Assembly (NCBI RefSeq): GCF_030166555.2
Contig: NZ_CP126461.2
Reading direction: 5' to 3' (one strand)
Length of the DNA: 64,000 nt
Source of the DNA: Acholeplasma laidlawii_A
GTDB taxonomy: Bacteria > Bacillota_I > Bacilli_A > Acholeplasmatales > Acholeplasmataceae
Of the stretch, positions 36,049-45,992 are shown piece after piece. The first letter of the stretch is position 1. Each line of letters opens with the position of its first letter. The position numbers and the translations under genes are program-made. The notes beneath the pieces are model-generated. The model did not search any database and had not been told where the DNA came from. It saw only the letters and a program-made list of their open reading frames with translations.

Positions 36049-36542
36049 TTCACTTCATCTGCCTTTGCAAGTCCCAAATCAATATGGCAATAACCAGTTG
36101 GATTTTTCTCTAGGTAATCTTGATGATAGTCTTCTGCTAAGAAAAATTGAGTTAATGGCTCAACTTGAACTACAATTTTCTCTTTATATTTTTGTTGTTC
36201 TTTTGAAATATAGGCATCTGCAGTTGCTTTAGTTTCTAAATCTTCATAGTATATAACGCTACGGTATTGAACACCAACATCATTACCTTGTCGGTTTAAT
36301 GATGTTGGGTCTACAATTCTAAAAAAGTGTTCTAGTAATTGATCTAGTGAAATACCTTTTGGGTCATATGTAATTTTGACTGCCTCTGCATGAGTTGCAA
36401 CACCATTACATACTTCTGTATACGTTGGATTTTCTTTATTGCCATTTGCATAGCCTGATTTTGTATCTAAGACACCTTTAAGTTGTCTAAAATAAGCATC
36501 AACACCCCAAAAGCATCCACCAGCTAAAATTAATGTTTTCAT
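36045..36542 (-). CDS. msrA: Peptide methionine-S-sulfoxide reductase
   Basis: Repairs S-form methionine sulfoxide in proteins. 165 residues; the active site AGGCFWGVDAYF is near the start (Cys10), then SGYANG, YTEVCNGVATHAEAV and HQDYLEKNPTGYCHI. It is not fused to MsrB. ATGA overlap with aspS upstream. Confidence 0.96.
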   Translation of the reverse strand: MKTLILAGGCFWGVDAYFRQLKGVLDTKSGYANGNKENPTYTEVCNGVATHAEAVKITYDPKGISLDQLLEHFFRIVDPTSLNRQGNDVGVQYRSVIYYEDLETKATADAYISKEQQKYKEKIVVQVEPLTQFFLAEDYHQDYLEKNPTGYCHIDLGLAKADEVK

Positions 36543-38242
36543 TTAATCACCTTCAATCCTAAGTCCTCTAATTGGAGTTTATCAATTGGACTTGGAGATT
36601 CCATCATAATATCTCTTGCAGATTGTGTCTTAGGGAACGCAATAACATCTCTAATGTTGTCTGTCTTAGTTGCAAGCATTACAATTCTGTCTAAGCCGAA
36701 TGCAATCCCTCCATGTGGTGGTGTACCATATTTTAAAGCATCAATGAAGAATCCAAATTTATTTCTGATTTCTTCTTGCGTAAATCCTAATTTTTCAAAC
36801 ATTTCATTTTGAACTTCTTGGTTATAAATACGCATTGATCCACCACCAATTTCATAACCATTCCATACAAGGTCATAAGCTTTGGCTAATGTATCTTTTG
36901 GATTGTTTCTAAAGTCTTCTAAATCTTTTGGTGCTGTAAATGGATGGTGTCTAGCATATAATCTTTGATCTTCTTCACTATATTCAAATAATGGGAAGTC
37001 AACAATCCATACTAAACTTTCTAAAGTATCATCGATATAACCTAAATCTTTGGCTAATTCTTTTCTTAAGGCACCACAAGCATTGGTTGCACCTTCATAA
37101 GTACCTGGCACGATAAATAATGTATAACCATCAGCAACTACGTTTTCATCAAAAAATTTAGCCACCGAACCACTTAGTTGACCACCTTCATGTTTCACAT
37201 ATGCAAGTGTATCTCCATGGTTTTTCTTAACAATTTCTGTTAATTTGTCAAAGTATTTACGTGTAAATAAAGCATTATTTGGTAAAGTAAAGCCTCTTAA
37301 GGATGCTTTAGATTCAAATAAAGGTACTTGATAAGTACTTAGCTTTTCTGTTAAGTCTTCAATTTTTAATTCATATCTTAAGTCTGGTTTATCTGAGCCG
37401 TACATATCAAAAGCATCTTTATATGTTAGTTGTGCTATTGGTAATTTTAATTTTTTACCTAAGATGTCTTCAAACATATTTGACATCATTTCTTCACCAA
37501 GTTTCATAATATCTTCTTGTTTAATAAATGATGCTTCAATGTCAATTTGAGTGAACTCTAATTGACGGTCAGCTCTTAAGTCTTCATCTCTAAAACATCT
37601 AGCAAATTGGAAGTATTTTTCAAAGCCAGATACCATATATAATTGTTTAAACATTTGAGGAGATTGTGCAAGTGCATAACCTTCACCATGATAAAGTCTT
37701 GAAGGTACAATAAACTCTTTAGCACCTTCTGGTGTTGTTTTAACTAAGTATGGCGTTTCTAACTCTAAGAAGTTATTTTTAAGTAAAGAATTTCTAATAC
37801 TTTGAGTAATCTTACTTCTTTGTAATAAATAGTTTTTTGATGTTGGCTTTCTTAAATCTAAATATCTATATTTTAATCGAACTTCTTCTGAAATATTATC
37901 TTGTTCTGAAATAGTAATTGGTGTTGTCATGGCTGTATTTAAAATATTTAGTTCAATAACATCAATTTCAATATCTCCAGTTGTCATGAATTTATTTTTA
38001 GATTCACGTTCTATGACAATACCTTTAACTTCTACAACATACTCAGATCTTACTTGACTTGCACGTTCATAGAGTGCACTATTTGGTCTTACAACTAATT
38101 GTGTAATACCATATTGGTCTCTAAGGTCCATAAAAATAAGTCCACCTAAGTTTCTAACCTTAGAAACCCACCCTTTTAAAAAGACGGTTTCATTTAAATT
38201 TTTAATTGTTAATTCATTATTATGATGGCTATATGTACTCAT
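36539..38242 (-). CDS. aspS: Aspartyl-tRNA synthetase
   Basis: Class IIb synthetase of 567 residues. An N-terminal OB fold (LKGWVSKVRNLGGLIFMDLRD) is followed by the class II core: motif 2 ARCFRDEDLRADRQLEFTQID, a bacterial GAD insertion, and motif 3 GIAFGLDRIVMLAT. It follows hisS by 2 bp and shares the T-box leader at 40055-40290. GGAG precedes the ATG. Confidence 0.97.
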   Translation of the reverse strand: MSTYSHHNNELTIKNLNETVFLKGWVSKVRNLGGLIFMDLRDQYGITQLVVRPNSALYERASQVRSEYVVEVKGIVIERESKNKFMTTGDIEIDVIELNILNTAMTTPITISEQDNISEEVRLKYRYLDLRKPTSKNYLLQRSKITQSIRNSLLKNNFLELETPYLVKTTPEGAKEFIVPSRLYHGEGYALAQSPQMFKQLYMVSGFEKYFQFARCFRDEDLRADRQLEFTQIDIEASFIKQEDIMKLGEEMMSNMFEDILGKKLKLPIAQLTYKDAFDMYGSDKPDLRYELKIEDLTEKLSTYQVPLFESKASLRGFTLPNNALFTRKYFDKLTEIVKKNHGDTLAYVKHEGGQLSGSVAKFFDENVVADGYTLFIVPGTYEGATNACGALRKELAKDLGYIDDTLESLVWIVDFPLFEYSEEDQRLYARHHPFTAPKDLEDFRNNPKDTLAKAYDLVWNGYEIGGGSMRIYNQEVQNEMFEKLGFTQEEIRNKFGFFIDALKYGTPPHGGIAFGLDRIVMLATKTDNIRDVIAFPKTQSARDIMMESPSPIDKLQLEDLGLKVIK

Positions 38243-38244
38243 AA

Positions 38245-39507
38245 TTATAATAGCTCCTTTAGCGTATCAGTTAAGGTATCCATAGATACTTCTACTTGTT
38301 CTTCAGTTTTTGTATTTTTCAATTGTACAACATTGTTATTTAATTCATTTTCTCCAATAATAATGATGTATTTAGAATCATATCTTAATGCTTCTTTAAG
38401 TTGAGGTTTAAATCCTCTATTTAAGTGATCAATATCAGATAAAATGTTTTCACTTCTTAAATGGTGTTGTAACTCTATTGCCTTTTTTCTACTTTGTTGA
38501 TCAAATGTAATGAAATAGACATCAAGTTGTTTAGGACTAGTCAGTGCAATACCTTCTTGTTCCAGTGCACTAAGTAATCTTTCCATACCAAACGCATAAC
38601 CAATACCCGGTGTATCTGGACCACCTAATTCTTTAACTAGGTTTTGATATCTACCACCGCCACCTAAAGCATTTTGTGCACCAAATCCTTTAATTGTTGC
38701 ATGAATTTCAAATACTGTATGTGCATAGTAATCTAGTCCACGCACTAATTTCTTATCAATTTCATATGGGATATTCATGAGGTTTAGTAATTCAAGTACT
38801 GCTTCAAAATGTTTTTTTGAGGTTTCATTTAAGTAATCAAGTGGTAATGGAGCATCTTTGATGAGTTCAATGTCCGCCGGATCCTTAGAATCCAAGATAC
38901 GGAGTGGATTATTTGTAAGTCTTTCTTGAGAATCCTTTGATAATTTATCCTTTACAGGTGTTAAAAAGTCAATAAGGGCTTGTCTATAGTTTATTTTTGA
39001 ATCATCATCACCTAAACTATTAAGTTTAACACTTACTTGTTTTAAACCTAAACGATAGATTGTTTCATAAGCTAGTTCAATAACTTCTGCATCAATACTT
39101 GGTTCATTAGATCCCAAGACCTCACATCCAAACTGCATAAATTGTCTAAAGCGGCCTTTTTGAGGACGCTCATATCTAAAATTAGGTCCCATATAATAAA
39201 GTTTAGTCACACCAGCTTGAGCGTAAAGTTTATTTTCTACATAACTTCGAATAACACCTGCTGTACCTTCTGGTCTTAAAGTTAAATCACGATCTGATTT
39301 ATCTTTAAAATTATAGGTTTCTTTGATAACCATATCAGATAATTCAGTTTCACGGTGAATTACATTAGAATATTCCATCATCGGTGTTCTAATTTCACCA
39401 TAGTTATATGTTTTAAATAGTTGTCTAACATATGCTTCTAAAGCAACCCAATTTTCTGCTTCAGTAGGTAATACATCATATGTACCCTTAACTTTTATAT
39501 AGTTCAT
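38245..39507 (-). CDS. hisS: Histidyl-tRNA synthetase
   Basis: Class IIa synthetase of 420 residues: GTYDVLPTEAENW at the start, motif 2 YMGPNFRYERPQKGRFRQF, the histidine-A motif LVRGLDYYAHTVFEI, and motif 3 GIGYAFGMERLLSAL. An anticodon-binding domain follows (~325-420). Its ATG overlaps the stop of the preceding GNAT gene as ATGA. Confidence 0.97.
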   Translation of the reverse strand: MNYIKVKGTYDVLPTEAENWVALEAYVRQLFKTYNYGEIRTPMMEYSNVIHRETELSDMVIKETYNFKDKSDRDLTLRPEGTAGVIRSYVENKLYAQAGVTKLYYMGPNFRYERPQKGRFRQFMQFGCEVLGSNEPSIDAEVIELAYETIYRLGLKQVSVKLNSLGDDDSKINYRQALIDFLTPVKDKLSKDSQERLTNNPLRILDSKDPADIELIKDAPLPLDYLNETSKKHFEAVLELLNLMNIPYEIDKKLVRGLDYYAHTVFEIHATIKGFGAQNALGGGGRYQNLVKELGGPDTPGIGYAFGMERLLSALEQEGIALTSPKQLDVYFITFDQQSRKKAIELQHHLRSENILSDIDHLNRGFKPQLKEALRYDSKYIIIIGENELNNNVVQLKNTKTEEQVEVSMDTLTDTLKELL

Positions 39508-40052
39508 TTTTTAAACGTCTCCTTTGTTAAGTAATACCATTTTGATGGTTCATTTAAACCTGTAAAACGGTTATAGTATTTCTTTTGATCTTCATATTCA
39601 AATATGAAGTTATTTTTTTCTATGACGCGCATACTTTGAAAATTTTCATTTGCATGGCCAATGACTATCTTCTTATAACCATGAAAATAAAAACCCACTT
39701 CTAATATCTTTTGTAGTGACTTAGACATAATGCCTTTATTCCAATAAGTCTTATTCAGACAAAAACCTACTTCAACAACACCATCAGATACCATCGTATG
39801 AAAGTCTATAGTCCCAATCATTTTGTTATTTTTTAAGTCTATGATTGCATAACCCACAGGTAAACCTCTTTCAGGTCTTTTCAAAAAGAACTCTTTAATT
39901 GAACCATAAGCTTCTGTCAAATCACTGTATGGTCCCCAACTTAAAAACTTCACTGTTTCTAGGTCTTTTCCATACTCAAACATGTCTTTAGCATCTTTTA
40001 GTTCTACATCTCTTAACATGTAATTATCAAAATATATGATTGGTTGTTTCAT
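39504..40052 (-). CDS. RimJ/RimL-type GNAT acetyltransferase
   Basis: 182 residues: YMLRDVELKDAKDMFEYG at the start, GTIDFHTMVSDGVVEVGFCL in the core, YWNKGIMSKSLQKIL as acetyl-CoA motif A, and NENFQSMRVIEKNNFIFE as motif B. This is the group that acetylates protein N-termini, although the substrate here is unknown. It is the first gene after the T-box, and its stop overlaps the hisS start, so charged-tRNA supply controls it too. AAGGAG precedes the ATG. Confidence 0.88.
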   Translation of the reverse strand: MKQPIIYFDNYMLRDVELKDAKDMFEYGKDLETVKFLSWGPYSDLTEAYGSIKEFFLKRPERGLPVGYAIIDLKNNKMIGTIDFHTMVSDGVVEVGFCLNKTYWNKGIMSKSLQKILEVGFYFHGYKKIVIGHANENFQSMRVIEKNNFIFEYEDQKKYYNRFTGLNEPSKWYYLTKETFKK

Positions 40053-40054
40053 AG

Positions 40055-40290
40055 TTTCTTTCTCCTTTTAACAAAAAACGCCCTTAAAAAATTCTAAGGA
40101 CGAATGATATAATTCGCGGTGCCACCTTAGTTCCAGATTAACTGGCCCTCATAATGTGTTTTTAGTCTCTAAAGTTGTCCCGTGACTTCTATCTTTTTGT
40201 GATTCTTTCACCTGTTTGTGAATCACTCGCTTGCATTTTAAAGATAAATACATCACTTTTTCTTTGTCTTCAACTTATTTAATTTGTAAT
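40055..40290 (-). promoter_or_regulatory. T-box leader of the GNAT-hisS-aspS operon
   Basis: The minus strand has the T-box core AAGGTGGCACCGCG, preceded by a stem I-like region. That region pairs TATCTTT with AAAGATA and contains AAGCGAG and AACAGGTGAAAG elements. A possible specifier triplet is CAC for His (plus 40199-40201, in GAATCACAA); this is tentative. Uncharged tRNA binding would favour the antiterminator over the terminator at 40075-40106. A promoter TTGCTA, 17 bp, TAAAAT (40321-40293) lies upstream. Confidence 0.93.
40075..40106 (-). terminator. T-box terminator
   Basis: Minus-strand CGTCCTTA pairs with TAAGGGCG (one G-U), followed by a run of six T. The 5' arm lies in the stretch after the T-box bulge and can be captured by the antiterminator. 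Confidence 0.88.
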
Positions 40291-40326
40291 ATATTTTATC
40301 ATTTTATGATATATTTAGCAATCTAT

Positions 40327-41403
40327 TTATAGATGTTCATTAATTTTTTTGATACTACTTTTAATATTATCTTTATAATATTGCATCGTTACTTCTAATA
40401 CTACTTGGAATGGGACAGAGAGTATCGCGCCAACAATACCAAAGAATGCTTGACCTAATAAAACAAATGCTATGGTTGATATTGGGTTTAAATTGAGCTT
40501 TGTTTGATAAATCTTTGGATTAATTACATACGCATCTAGTTGAGGGAAAATCAGCATAAATATACCAATAGCAATCATGCCATATGCAGCATTTGGTACT
40601 GTCATAACGATAATAGCTGTAAATAAAATAGAGAAGTAGCCACCAAAATAAGGTATTAAAGATAACACTGCTGCAACAAGTGCTACAAGTGGTACAAACA
40701 CTAAAAACTCAGGGAAGAATATAGATAGTACAAGCATTAGTGTCCCGTATTCAAGCGCTTGGATCGCTGCAATAATAATTTCAGCAACTAAATAGTTTGT
40801 TAATTCCCTATCTAACGTGCCAACAAAACTTACAGTTTTAGGCTTGACAGTAATGGTTAAGTATTCCTTAATGCGTTGACGTATTCTAGGAAAGTTAAGT
40901 AAGAATATAATTCCTACAACTATAACTACAGCACCGCTAATAAGTGTGTTCCAAACATCACCAACCGTACCACCACTTGCTGTAAAGAAATTTGTTATCT
41001 CAACAATAATCTCGTCTACTAAGCCAATGATATAATTCGACATGGAGGTTGTATCTACATTTAAAATTTCACCAATTTGAACCATAATATTTTCAATACC
41101 TACTGAAATATTACCAATACTGTCCACGGCTGGTTTTAGTACACCCCATACTAAATATACAAAGAAAACTGTAACAATTGTATAAACAATCAAGATACCA
41201 AGCCATCTAGGTATCTTGTATTTTTGTAATAAGTTGATTAGTGGATTTAATATATAGGCAAGTGCAAAAGCAATAATTAAAGGTAATAAGGCATAAAAGG
41301 CTTTACCTAAGACACCAGAGATATTCGGCAAAACAAAAATAGCAAGTACAATTATTAAGAGTAATAATAATATATTTACTAATTTAAAATTTACCTTTTT
41401 CAA
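40327..41403 (-). CDS. AI-2E family transporter (PerM/YtvI-like permease)
   Basis: 358-residue polytopic membrane protein with about eight helices. It has the family's long extracytoplasmic/amphipathic segment in the middle and the conserved VLSLIPYFGGYFSILFTA and later INPKIYQTKLNLNPISTIAFVLLGQAFFG motifs. Members move autoinducer-2, ions or are uncharacterised; the substrate here is not known. It starts at TTG 41403, with GGAG 7 nt upstream, right after dtd. Confidence 0.88.
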   Translation of the reverse strand: MKKVNFKLVNILLLLLIIVLAIFVLPNISGVLGKAFYALLPLIIAFALAYILNPLINLLQKYKIPRWLGILIVYTIVTVFFVYLVWGVLKPAVDSIGNISVGIENIMVQIGEILNVDTTSMSNYIIGLVDEIIVEITNFFTASGGTVGDVWNTLISGAVVIVVGIIFLLNFPRIRQRIKEYLTITVKPKTVSFVGTLDRELTNYLVAEIIIAAIQALEYGTLMLVLSIFFPEFLVFVPLVALVAAVLSLIPYFGGYFSILFTAIIVMTVPNAAYGMIAIGIFMLIFPQLDAYVINPKIYQTKLNLNPISTIAFVLLGQAFFGIVGAILSVPFQVVLEVTMQYYKDNIKSSIKKINEHL

Positions 41404-41405
41404 AT

Positions 41406-41849
41406 TTAATCTCCTATTTCATACATTAAATTAAATGGACCTATATAAGTTGCATCTATCACCATATGCGCACCAAATACACCTGTTTGAACCTTATAGC
41501 CTAGTTTTTTCAATTTATCTACAAAAGATTCATAAAGTAGCATGGCTAATTCAGGTTTTGCTGCTTTAGTAAAACTTGGGCGATTATTATTTGTGACATC
41601 ACCGTATAAAGTAAATTGTGAGACCACTAATATTTCTTGTGTATCTTTATCAAGTTTCAAGTTAAGTTTATCATTTTCATCATGATAAATACGTAAATTT
41701 GATAACTTTGTTACACATTTATCGACTAAAGCTTCTGTATCGGTGTCTTTAACACCAAAATAGACGACATAACCTTCTTTGATAGATGAAATTAGCTTTT
41801 CTTCTACTGTTAGTGTTGCTTTAGATACTTTTGTAACTAACATTCTCAT
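41406..41849 (-). CDS. dtd: D-aminoacyl-tRNA deacylase
   Basis: Hydrolyses D-amino acids mischarged on tRNA. 147 residues with the family motifs SQFTLYGD (catalytic Thr/Gln region, ~78-85), NNRPSFTKAAKPE and TGVFGAHMVI (Gly-cisPro-like region is GVFGA). Overlaps the end of relA by 4 bp, an arrangement common in Firmicutes. Confidence 0.95.
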   Translation of the reverse strand: MRMLVTKVSKATLTVEEKLISSIKEGYVVYFGVKDTDTEALVDKCVTKLSNLRIYHDENDKLNLKLDKDTQEILVVSQFTLYGDVTNNNRPSFTKAAKPELAMLLYESFVDKLKKLGYKVQTGVFGAHMVIDATYIGPFNLMYEIGD

Positions 41850-44020
41850 ATAATTTCACGCTCTACATAATATACTTGAGGTACTTTTTGAATGTTTAGG
41901 ATTAATAAATCAAGTTCTCTTTTTTCTTTTAAAGTCACTTTTAATTTAATAATACTTTCAAGTTCATGGCTAGTAATTGCAGAAACTTCAGCGATTGCTA
42001 TACCACTTGAATTTGCTGTCTGAATAATTTCAGTTAATAAACCATTTCTTGTTGTACCTTTAATTTTGATCCAAGTTGCATATTTTCTATTTATATTCGT
42101 ACCCCAATATGCTGGAATTAAACGGTTTTTATCATATTGTTGTAGGTTGATGCAGTGTTGTGCATGGACAACAATACCACTACCCTTTGTGACATAACCA
42201 GAGATAAGATCTCCTGGAATTGGTGTACAACAATTAGCTAATTTAATTTGTGGTGTAGTTAAACCTTCAATGATAACACCAGTATCTGAAGTTGCTGTTA
42301 ATTGTCTTTGTGTACGTTCTATTTGACGCTGAATCATTTGTTCTTTTGATATTTCAGGCATCAATTTATTAAGAACTGTTTTAGTAGATACATTACCTTT
42401 ACCAATTTCAAGGTATAAATCATTTAAATTTGTAATTGCTATTTTCTCAAAATTTTGACGTACCCATTCATCAGTAATTGTGTCTTCTTTTTTATTGATT
42501 AACAACTCTTTATCAAGTAGTTCTTTACCACTTGACAAAGTGTATTCGTAATTACTCTTATTAATGAACCCTTTGATCTTATGTCTGACATGTGCTGATT
42601 TAGCTATTTTAAGCCAATCTTCACTGGGTCCAGATGAGTTTTTGTTTGTCTTGATTGCAACAACATCACCCGTTTGTAGTTCATAGTCCAGTGTAACAAT
42701 ACGGTTATTTACTGTTGCACCAACCATCTTATGACCTACATCGGTATGGATTTTGTATGCAAAGTCAATTGGTGTTCCACCGCTAGGTAATTCAATCACT
42801 TCACCTTTGGGTGTAAAGACATAAACGTTTGCAGAAAATATATCAGTCTTAATCGTTTCTACAAATTCTTCTGAGTTTTCACCTTGATCATCTTTATCCT
42901 CAGTCATACGCATAAGATCTGCATACCACTTGAGTCGTGACATCATTTCAAATTGTTCTTTTTCTTTAGAGTAAACCTTATTTTCTTTATACGCCCAGTG
43001 AGCAGCAATACCATCTTCAGCTACTTTATCCATCTCTTTTGTACGTATTTGGACTTCAAATAACGTACCATCTGAATGGAGTACAGTTGTATGAAGTGAT
43101 TGATAAAGGTTTGGCTTTGGTACGGCAATATAATCTTTAAATCGTTTTGGAATTGGTGTAAAGTGGGCATGAATAATACCTAAAGACTGGTAACATGTCT
43201 CAATTTTATCAACGATAATGCGAACAGCTAAAAGGTCATAAATATCTTCAAAATCTCGCATATCTTTAGTCATCTTTTTATAGATGGAATAGATATTTTT
43301 AATTCTACCTTTAATTTCAAAATTAGTTAAATCTGATTCTTTAAATAATTCTTTAATATAATCTATGACGTTATTAATATTACTTTCACGTTCTACTTTT
43401 TTAGCTTTGACCAAATTAGATACTTTATAGTACATCGCAGGATGTACATAACGTAAAGCTCTATCTTCTAATTCTGCTTTCCATCTGAAAAGACCGAGTC
43501 TGTGAGCAATCGGTGCATAAATATCTAAAGTTTCTTTTGAAATAGCTATTTGTCTATCAGGCGCCATTGAATCCAGTGTTCTCATATTATGAAGTCTATC
43601 GGCAATTTTAATTAAGATGACCCTGATATCTTTAGCCATTGCTAACAGCATCTTTTGTTGATTATCTGTTTGTAATGAATCTTTAAATTGAAGTTTACTT
43701 AACTTAGTTACTGCATCCACCAGTGATGCAACATCTTTACCAAAGTCTTTTTCAATACCTTCAAGTGTATAATCAGTATCTTCTACTGTATCATGTAGTA
43801 GTGCAGCTACCAATGTTTGTGGACCGGCTTCTAGTTCGGCTAAAATTCTGGCAACTGCAGTAGGGTGGGTAATATAAGGTTCCCCACTCTTACGCATTTG
43901 ACCTAAGTGCTTTTCTTTAGCTACAACGTAAGCTTTTGTGATTAAATTGATAATTGATTCACTTTTAATATAGTGTGAGATATCCTTGATTAATGCTTTA
44001 TATAGTGCATCGTTCATCAT
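41846..44020 (-). CDS. relA: Bifunctional (p)ppGpp synthetase/hydrolase (RSH)
   Basis: 724 residues. The HD hydrolase domain is intact (QMRKSGEPYITHPTAVA, ALLHDTVEDTDYT). The synthetase domain has YDLLAVRIIVD, FKDYIAVPKPNLYQSLHTTV and the EVQIRT motif. TGS (VFTPKGEVIELPSGGTPIDFAY) and C-terminal ACT (~650-724) domains follow. Both activities are predicted, so this is a Rel-type enzyme that makes and removes the stringent alarmone. It is next to apt, dtd and the T-box region. Confidence 0.96.
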   Translation of the reverse strand: MMNDALYKALIKDISHYIKSESIINLITKAYVVAKEKHLGQMRKSGEPYITHPTAVARILAELEAGPQTLVAALLHDTVEDTDYTLEGIEKDFGKDVASLVDAVTKLSKLQFKDSLQTDNQQKMLLAMAKDIRVILIKIADRLHNMRTLDSMAPDRQIAISKETLDIYAPIAHRLGLFRWKAELEDRALRYVHPAMYYKVSNLVKAKKVERESNINNVIDYIKELFKESDLTNFEIKGRIKNIYSIYKKMTKDMRDFEDIYDLLAVRIIVDKIETCYQSLGIIHAHFTPIPKRFKDYIAVPKPNLYQSLHTTVLHSDGTLFEVQIRTKEMDKVAEDGIAAHWAYKENKVYSKEKEQFEMMSRLKWYADLMRMTEDKDDQGENSEEFVETIKTDIFSANVYVFTPKGEVIELPSGGTPIDFAYKIHTDVGHKMVGATVNNRIVTLDYELQTGDVVAIKTNKNSSGPSEDWLKIAKSAHVRHKIKGFINKSNYEYTLSSGKELLDKELLINKKEDTITDEWVRQNFEKIAITNLNDLYLEIGKGNVSTKTVLNKLMPEISKEQMIQRQIERTQRQLTATSDTGVIIEGLTTPQIKLANCCTPIPGDLISGYVTKGSGIVVHAQHCINLQQYDKNRLIPAYWGTNINRKYATWIKIKGTTRNGLLTEIIQTANSSGIAIAEVSAITSHELESIIKLKVTLKEKRELDLLILNIQKVPQVYYVEREII

Positions 44021-44039
44021 ATAATCACATCCTTTTCAT

Positions 44040-44555
44040 TTAGTAGTTGATCAGTGTCTTTACATCGTAATTTTTAAGTAATTTTCTTCCTTCTAAATCA
44101 TCTAACTCGATTAAGAAAGCAAGACCTACAACAATACCACCTAGTTTTTCAACAAGTTCTACTGTTGCTTGCATTGTACCACCTGTTGCCAGTAAATCAT
44201 CAATAATAACAACTCTTTGTCCAGGTTTCACTGCATCTTCATGTAATGATAATGAGTTAGAGCCATACTCTAAATCATAACTTACTGTAACTGATGCTCT
44301 AGGTAATTTACCAGGTTTTCTAACTGGTGCAAATCCAACGCCTAAATTAACTGCTACGGGACAACCAAAAATAAATCCTCTTGCTTCAGGACCTACGATT
44401 AAATCTGCATTTTTTGATCTTGCAAACTCAGTAAATTGATCAGATGCATACTTATATGCTTTACCATCTAACATCAGAGGTGTAATATCTCTAAATAGGA
44501 TACCTTCTTTAGGAAAATCTTTTACTGCTGCAATATGTGCTTTTAAATCCATCAT
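44040..44555 (-). CDS. apt: Adenine phosphoribosyltransferase
   Basis: Salvages adenine to AMP. 171 residues: KDFPKEGILFRDITPLM at the start, GPEARGFIFGCPVA, and the PRPP-binding loop RVVIIDDLLATGGTM (~120-134). Start ATG 44555 or the following ATG; GGGATG lies upstream. The apt-relA order is common in Firmicutes. Confidence 0.97.
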   Translation of the reverse strand: MMDLKAHIAAVKDFPKEGILFRDITPLMLDGKAYKYASDQFTEFARSKNADLIVGPEARGFIFGCPVAVNLGVGFAPVRKPGKLPRASVTVSYDLEYGSNSLSLHEDAVKPGQRVVIIDDLLATGGTMQATVELVEKLGGIVVGLAFLIELDDLEGRKLLKNYDVKTLINY

Positions 44556-44748
44556 TATACATCCCTTTTTAAATTGTTAGACTAAACTAAAATTAATCTA
44601 CATATTATTATATGTTATTTAGCGCTATTTTACAAGATTTTAAGACGGTTGGTTCGTGTATTTAACCTATATGTGATAACCCGCACGAAATTACATAACT
44701 GCCATTTTCAAGTGTCAAACATGATATAATAAATTAGGAGGATCAATC

Positions 44749-45987
44749 ATGGAACCACTAGCAAGTCGCATGCGACCTAAAAATTTTGATGAAGTATATG
44801 GCCAAGACCATTTACTAAGTAAACATGGCGTATTAACCAAAATGATAGAAAAGAAAAAGTACTTGTCTTTTATCTTATATGGGCCACCAGGTACAGGTAA
44901 AACTACAATCGCAAAACTCTTTTCTGATAAATCCATGTTGGATACTTATTTTTTTAATGCTTCAACTGACAACAAAGCTAAATTAAAAGATATTTTAGAT
45001 ATGACAGCATATCATGATGTACTCATTATCGTTGATGAGATTCATCGTATGAAAACAGATATTCAAGACTATCTTTTACCATTTTTAGAAAGTGGTAAGG
45101 CCATCATGATTGGTTTAACAACTCTTAATCCATATCAAAGTATTAATATGGCGATTCGTAGTCGTTGTCATTTATATGAAATTAAAGCGCTTAGTGATAA
45201 GGACATTGAAGCTGCTATACTGAATGCGATTCAATATTTAGATCATGATATCCAATTAACTGATGATGCACTAGCAGCCATTATTAGGGCATCTAATTCT
45301 GAAATTCGTTCAGCACTCAATTTACTTGAAAGTGCCTCATTAGTTGTTGATGATGGGCAAAAAATTACTTCTAACATCATAAGGAAACTTGCAGGTAAAC
45401 CGCAACTATCCTTAGATGATCATGAAAACCACTATTTTGAAATGTTAAGTGCACTACAAAAGTCTATTAGAGGTTCTGATGTTGATGCTTCAATTCACTA
45501 TCTAGCCAGACTCTTAACACTCGGGGACTTGGAAATCATTTTTAGGAGATTGATTGTTATTGCTTATGAAGATATAGGACTTGCAAATCCGACCATGGGT
45601 CAAAAGGTATTAGCAGCGATTCAAGCTGCTAAAATGACTGGTTTACCTGAAGCAAGAATACCTTTATCTGTCATAGTTGTAGATATGGCATTATCTCCTA
45701 AATCTAACACTGCTTATACTGCACTAGATAATGCTATGGAAGATTTCCAAAATGGTTTAGCAGGACCTATACCAAAACATATCGATAATAAATATATTAA
45801 ACAACATCCAGATAGCTACAAATACCCTCATAACGATCCGGGCTCGTTAAACAGTCAAACACACTTGCCTGATAACTTACTGGATAAAACGTATTATATA
45901 CCTAAAGATGAAAGTGCTTATGAAAAAGCACTTAAAGATCGATTAAAACTTATTGATAATATTAAAGGATATAAAAGGAAAGGATAA
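44749..45987 (+). CDS. rarA: Replication-associated recombination protein A (RarA/MgsA)
   Basis: AAA+ clamp-loader-like ATPase acting at stalled forks. 412 residues: MEPLASRMRPKNFDEVYGQD, Walker A YGPPGTGKTT (~44-53), Walker B IIVDEIHR, sensor 1 LTTLNP (in place of the usual TTENP), arginine finger in RSRC, and the C-terminal tetramerisation domain (KSIRGSDVDASIHYLARLL). AGGAGG precedes ATG 44749, and a TATAAT lies about 44722. The DJ-1 family gene follows after 5 bp. Confidence 0.95.
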   Translation: MEPLASRMRPKNFDEVYGQDHLLSKHGVLTKMIEKKKYLSFILYGPPGTGKTTIAKLFSDKSMLDTYFFNASTDNKAKLKDILDMTAYHDVLIIVDEIHRMKTDIQDYLLPFLESGKAIMIGLTTLNPYQSINMAIRSRCHLYEIKALSDKDIEAAILNAIQYLDHDIQLTDDALAAIIRASNSEIRSALNLLESASLVVDDGQKITSNIIRKLAGKPQLSLDDHENHYFEMLSALQKSIRGSDVDASIHYLARLLTLGDLEIIFRRLIVIAYEDIGLANPTMGQKVLAAIQAAKMTGLPEARIPLSVIVVDMALSPKSNTAYTALDNAMEDFQNGLAGPIPKHIDNKYIKQHPDSYKYPHNDPGSLNSQTHLPDNLLDKTYYIPKDESAYEKALKDRLKLIDNIKGYKRKG

Positions 45988-45992
45988 TTCTT

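Noticed and set aside
40130..40290. Firm assignment of the T-box specifier as histidine
   Set aside because: A CAC triplet is suitably placed but the stem I fold is ambiguous by eye, so it is only mentioned as tentative.
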